Assembly (NCBI GenBank): GCA_025738555.1
Contig: JAOVFP010000011.1
Coordinates: 2,480,001-2,544,000, forward strand
Direction: 5' to 3'
Length of the DNA: 64,000 nt
DNA from: Cyathus striatus
Lineage: Eukaryota > Basidiomycota > Agaricomycetes > Agaricales > Nidulariaceae
Shown: in pieces, positions 59,615 to 64,000 of the stretch
Layout of the letters: every line of letters starts with the position of its first letter
How positions within the stretch are numbered: the stretch's first letter is position 1
Notes under the pieces: generated by a model
What the model saw: the letters and a program-made list of their open reading frames with translations, nothing else
Told to the model about the DNA's origin: nothing
The model's database searches: none
Position numbers and translations under genes: made by a program

Positions 59615-59765
59615 TATGGCGGTCAAAGTGCACATTTAATGTGCAGCACAAACACTTTTTGATGGAGCGCAAACATTTTTGGTCCCAGCGCAAATATTTC
59701 AACCGAGCGCAAACATTTTTATAGCGCAAACACTTTTATATGGCACGAACATTTACTTAAACTTT
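59615..59765 (+). mobile_element. TATGG-family TIR end with subterminal array
   Basis: Starts TATGGCGGTCAAAGTGCACA at 59,615 exactly where 7TM homology stops (copy A reads CGTAATTAGCAC; here CGTAATT then TATGG). A GCGCAAACATTTTT motif follows about five times at 16-22-bp spacing. The element extends rightward; no matching right end was found before 64,000. Confidence 0.65.
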
Positions 59766-59769
59766 CAAG

Positions 59770-62030
59770 ACTTGTAACTTCATAAGGATAAAATACTTAA
59801 GAGACAGTAGTGATTTTTTGCATAAAAATATGATTTATCCCTGCAAGGTGTATACACTTAAAACTACAGCATAGATTCTACACTACTTTACATGTCGAGA
59901 ATATAGCATAACCCTGGTTCACTCTCATCACCTCCTGGGTTCCTCCGTTCATATTACCCCTCAAAACTACCTATCATTGTTACTATGTAAAATAATAATC
60001 TATAATCCGGAATGAAAAGTCATATGACACGAGACAATTACAACCACCAGACCTTACGCACTCGTCGCCAGACACGGCACAAGCAAAGGCGCAGATCCCC
60101 ACCAGCCTCAGAATTGGCTGCGAGCCCCATGCACCCCCATCTGTCTCGTCTCTCACGAGACCCGATAACTCTCGGAGAACCAGAATCGGTCCAAAAAAGT
60201 CGCGCCTCCCCGCAACCAGGCCTTGCACAGGCTTTGAAATGACACGGACAAAGAGACAGCGCTTTTGACATTGCTAGCTCCGCTTGCCCACTGATGTCGT
60301 TGCACTAAAAATGAGCTAAAGTGAAACGTCGGAGTGTAGGCAGTGCAGGTGACAACGGATGTCGGCCAGGTGAGGTGGAAGGGTGGAGATGTATGGGATT
60401 TGTATTGGGATGTGGGGAGTTCGAGTACAGATGGTGAGGCTTTGAAGGAGTCTCTCAAAGTTGAGATGCAACTTAGAGAATGCAGACATACACTCTGAGT
60501 AATTGTAAGTAGAGTTAACATAAAACAGGGAATGATCACCATAATCAGACAGACCTGTCAACATATCATCCCCCTTCGTGTTCTGCCCACCATATGCGTG
60601 AGTTCCTATCTAGACCTTGTAAGCATCTTCATCCCACCTAGATTCATCTCGGAATTCGCATTCCGGATTCGATCTTTGAGGTCGAGTGAAGCCTGGGATA
60701 CCACGTAGCATAACAAAAGCGAATGAGAAGAGACGAAGACCTTGATGAAGGTTGACGCAACGTTGACAAGGATTGACTGAGCTGGCGTTGGCAAGCAGAG
60801 CCTATTGCCAAATAATGCCAATGAACGCGTACACAAACTCGCGTGTCCATCTTGTTGATATCCCACACTACTTACACGTGATCACACAGTCTGAGTCAGC
60901 GACAGTAGGACCCTTGAAATTTCCGCCAAAGGTTTGATACAAAAATCGCGATTTTTTGCCTGGAATGGGGGGACAAAAATCGTTAAATTTTTCCTGGATT
61001 GTAGGGGGATAGTGTATCTAGGCAACAAATCTTCGTGTTTATAGGGGGACATAGTATCTAACCTCAAAAATGTAGCAGAAATCATTTATTATTCATGTTA
61101 TCAGCATTAGAGCATTTTTGGCGCGCCATTAAATGTTTTGCAGTACTCAAAGAAAGTTCTTTTTACTCGGAAATCACTTTGCATGTCTGAGTGAATATTT
61201 CACTGCACATTTCAATAATGTATTCATTTTGAGGAACTGGCTGAATAGATGCAGGTGAATTTTCACAGAGCAATGTGGTGGTTGGAATATGAACAAATTG
61301 TGGCAGACATAGTTGGGCTATAGGACCAAAAACCCCGTGAAAGTGACGATGACCAGGCCTTAATTTTCGCCACACTTGCATTCCAATGTAGGAAATAGTA
61401 TTGAAGACGATACCCAGTTATGCTTTCTACCCTTCCTAGTACCTTTGTCATATATTGTGCTAACTATATAATATGTAAGTGGCAATACTTGAATTAAAAA
61501 ATGTATACCTACCTTTACCAAGTAATAATTTGTCTTCTGCAATGACTGTTTCATAAGACTGATCACTTAGGATTAAAAGGCAAAATAAATACACTTTAAA
61601 TGTTGGAATACAGGCTTTATACGAGGCTAGAATCAGCAATGATACTGCAAAAAATTTCACTGCTAGTTACACTATTTATGTACAAATTTCGATATGGATA
61701 GAAAGAAGATGGTCTTGAATATGAAGCAAAGCAGTGCATGTTCAAAGGTGCTTGCTGAGAATGTATGGTAGAATGATCAAGTTTGATATTAGTGAGGCAC
61801 ACTGAGAGGTTTCAGTTTAAGGTAGTGATTGATAGAGCAGATATTCAACTAAGTATGTTCAGCATCGGATACTGCACTAAAGCAGTGCAATTGGAAATGT
61901 TTGCTGTTTCAATGGGTTGGTAAGCCAGAATGGGCAGGGTCAAGTGTATGTGCGTGAGCAGTAAGTAATTGAGGCGCACGTAGTATGGTAGGGTTGATGC
62001 GAAAATAGATGAGGCTGTGCTGTAGGTAGT
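59770..62030. other. Region with no supported gene
   Basis: Two short GC-richer parts (60,050-60,400 and 60,600-60,860) have overlapping frames on both strands without motifs. Minus-strand pieces at 61,160-61,660 look coding in part (YETVIAEDKLLLGKG, PQFVHIPTTTLLCENSPASI) but are split between frames. This may be the decayed body of the element starting at 59,615. Confidence 0.35.
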
Positions 62031-62036
62031 GGACCT

Positions 62037-62110
62037 GTCACCTCAGACAGGACCAAATCAGATCAGGGTAAATATGGTACAACCCGATGTAGTTAACAAT
62101 TAGAATATGT
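62037..62110 (+). repeat. Related left end of the 42,217 MITE family
   Basis: CACCTCAGACAGGACCAAAT, then ATATGGTACAACCCGATGT, matches the end at 42,217-42,375. AATATGTACAAAAATATGTC followed by CGATTCATGT recurs near 62,418, suggesting a longer decayed element. Confidence 0.45.
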
Positions 62111-62849
62111 ACAAAAATATGTCATTTGACCGATTCATGTTCATATTTAGAAAATGATTATGAATCGGGCACGTATCAAATCCATGAGCATTATTGAGAA
62201 TATAACAATAAGACATATGTAGAATATTGTACAAAAATCGGTTACCATACCAATGTATGAACAAATCCTGAATTGGGGCACACATTTGCCCCTAGATCCT
62301 ATCCAAATACTGATTCTAAGTGTGTCTCGTGTCCCTATCTTATCACATATTCTGAATTTGCCCTTGAAACAGATCCCGAATTGGATCTTTTATCATATCC
62401 TCACTCCAATTTAGAATGTAAACAAAAATATGTCGCTCGCCCCGATTCATGTACAGATTGTAAATATGACAATTAGAAATATTGATTACCCACTCACAGG
62501 GCCACTCACGGGCCACTCACATCCGCTCACCGGACCACTCATGACCACTCACTACCACTTACTACCCACTCCATTCCCGCCTGGTTCCCCGCTCCATTCC
62601 TACCCTACTTGTCAAAGGCTCTAATAAAATCATGTGACGGCGTATATTGTGGGGGTAATCGCACACAGTAAACGATGTAGTGTACAGATTTAAATACAAA
62701 ATATATAGTACATAAAAGGGATAGCATAGTGGCATAAAATAAAATGGAGAATATACGTGAAACATATAGTGGCGCGAGCGGGGATCATTGAGACATTTGA
62801 ATATAGATGTCTCTGGTATTCCAACACTACTCCTTGCTAATTATCCCAC

Positions 62850-63487
62850 TCAAGATCCTGCAAAACGAACAGCCCTAGCTTTCTTCAAGCCAGTGCCAAC
62901 TTCCTTTGTAGTTGTAGTTGACTTTCGGCAACCTTTCCTGTGATTCCGCAGTATAATCTTGATGATATCGAGTGTAATCCAGTTATTATCATATTTGAGC
63001 AGATCAGGATACTGGTTAGTGGCCTTTAAAATATGTCAATAAACTAGATACAGTTAATGTGACGAATATTAAATACATACTTTCTCGCAAATGGTAGTGA
63101 GCTTGCTTTGTTCCTGAGTCGCGTATGTGTGACTGAAGTCCAACACCTCCTTCGCAATTACCGAGATGTGGGTCTGAAAACCGTGCCCACTAAGTAAGAA
63201 TTCGCAATTTAAAAGATTTAAAAGTGATGTATTACCTCCATATCACTAAGTTGCTCTGGGCTACACTGTACATGGTTGACTAGTTTGTACGTTTTTCCTG
63301 CTTCGCCTTTCGGTTTTGGAATCAGTACCACCACGGAGCTGGTCTCAGATTCGCCATTCTCATCTAGTGGGTAGCAAGTCCTGAAGGAGCATGGCGGTGG
63401 GGTAAGCAAACGTTCTGGTGAGAACTGCATACGAAGCGTCGATGGAGAGAAACGATGCAAAACACAATAGTTTCTGGATGGAGGCAT
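62850..63487 (-). CDS. Unrecognised three-exon protein, about 170-190 aa
   Basis: Exon 1, from ATG 63,487 (MPPSRNYCVLHRFSPSTLRM), runs to SPEQLSDME with a GTAATA donor near 63,237. Exon 2 gives THISVIAKEVLDFSHTYATQ and ends ICEK with donor GTATGT. Exon 3, after a TTAAAG acceptor, gives ATNQYPDLLKYDNNWITLDI, then basic RNHRKGCRKSTTTTK, and ends at TGA 62,850-62,852. Introns are about 55-65 bp and keep frame. There is no signal peptide. The acidic-to-basic mix and lack of repeats give no functional hint. An upstream exon cannot be excluded. Confidence 0.5.
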
Positions 63488-63700
63488 TTTGAGTCTTCTC
63501 CATGCCAATACATCATATACTTATACCTACGAAACAATAAAAAGTTAGTTACAGGGAAGGAAACACGTACATACAACTCATACAAAAACAATATCTCTAC
63601 TGAAAGGTGTTGATATAGCATGGCAAGACAATAGATATCGGAATCAGCAAGCGCTAATCAGTCAAGAAGGAAACAATACATATGTTAGCGCACTAATACA

Positions 63701-64000
63701 CTATACAGCGCTGTAACTAAGGAAGGAAGTTAAAAAGAATAACGACATAAACCCAACTACGATAATTGTAAAAAATACTACTACATCTACATACCCCAAA
63801 ACATAAAGACAAAGCATACAAATGATCAGGATACCACCAAGTCCATAACTGATTGGAAGCATTTTCAGCGGAGTTCTTTTGAAATCTAGCATTGGTTCAG
63901 GAGAACAAACTGTGCTAGTGTTCGATGTGTCTGTACTCAAGTCGGTGCTGGTACTTGAAGTCCATACCTTAATTTCGATATTGCCATTATCTGACGTTCC
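63701..64000 (-). CDS. Membrane protein, C-terminal part, runs off the right edge
   Basis: The minus frame is open from the window edge to the stop at 63,701. A Ser/Thr-rich segment (TSSTSTDLSTDTSNTSTVC) is followed by two hydrophobic helices, PISYGLGGILIICMLCLYVL and VVVFFTIIVVGFMSLFFLTS. This resembles a stalk plus membrane anchor. Partial, family unknown. Confidence 0.4.
   Translation of the reverse strand, partial: GTSDNGNIEIKVWTSSTSTDLSTDTSNTSTVCSPEPMLDFKRTPLKMLPISYGLGGILIICMLCLYVLGYVDVVVFFTIIVVGFMSLFFLTSFLSYSAV

Overview
The window looks like a transposon-rich stretch of a basidiomycete (Agaricomycetes) nuclear genome. The evidence is split genes with 50-70 bp GT-AG introns, an NACHT STAND protein, GMC oxidoreductases, an Agaricomycete-type multi-spanning membrane protein, a Ty3/Gypsy element and several TIR DNA transposons. 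I cannot name the species. No rRNA, tRNA, CRISPR or bacterial-style operon was found.

Layout. 1-4.7 kb: a very large inverted repeat whose arms are built of two nested tandem repeats around a unique centre; a hAT-like MITE with a perfect 8-bp target duplication sits in its right flank. 4.8-12.6 kb: a dispersed repeat, one possible tiny secreted peptide, one possible small protein, and decayed sequence. 12.6-32.7 kb: a 20-kb composite transposon with about 500-bp terminal inverted repeats. It holds a decayed transposase-like gene and a complete but dead LTR retrotransposon with two extra antisense genes; one LTR is itself interrupted. 33.0-35.3 kb: an intact two-exon NACHT NTPase gene with an unusual multi-membrane-span C-terminus. 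35.5-37.9 kb: a 2.36-kb TIR element. 38.4-43.7 kb and 55.8-59.6 kb: two rearranged copies of a neighbourhood containing a GMC oxidoreductase, a dispersed repeat and a 7TM-like gene. 44.2-53.2 kb: a 9-kb nested TIR pair, whose inner 7.0-kb element carries a multi-exon transposase-like gene and an opposite-strand passenger gene. 53.3-55.5 kb: a single-pass membrane glycoprotein gene interrupted by a Tc1/mariner-like MITE. 62.8-64 kb: an unrecognised three-exon gene and a membrane protein running off the edge.

The most informative result is a group of TIR elements (35,502-37,857; 44,222-53,218; 44,939-51,972; isolated ends at 7,766 and 59,615). They share termini starting TAYGG or similar, and the three complete ones each have a perfect 6-bp target duplication (AAATAC, GTCACG, CACACA). 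Those of the second subtype also carry subterminal arrays of a GCGC-plus-T-run motif. The second is the NACHT protein with a polytopic membrane tail, standing 340 bp from the end of the composite transposon. Nonsense and active-site changes in the dead elements are mostly C-to-T or G-to-A, which suggests methylation- or RIP-like decay; the NACHT gene is intact.
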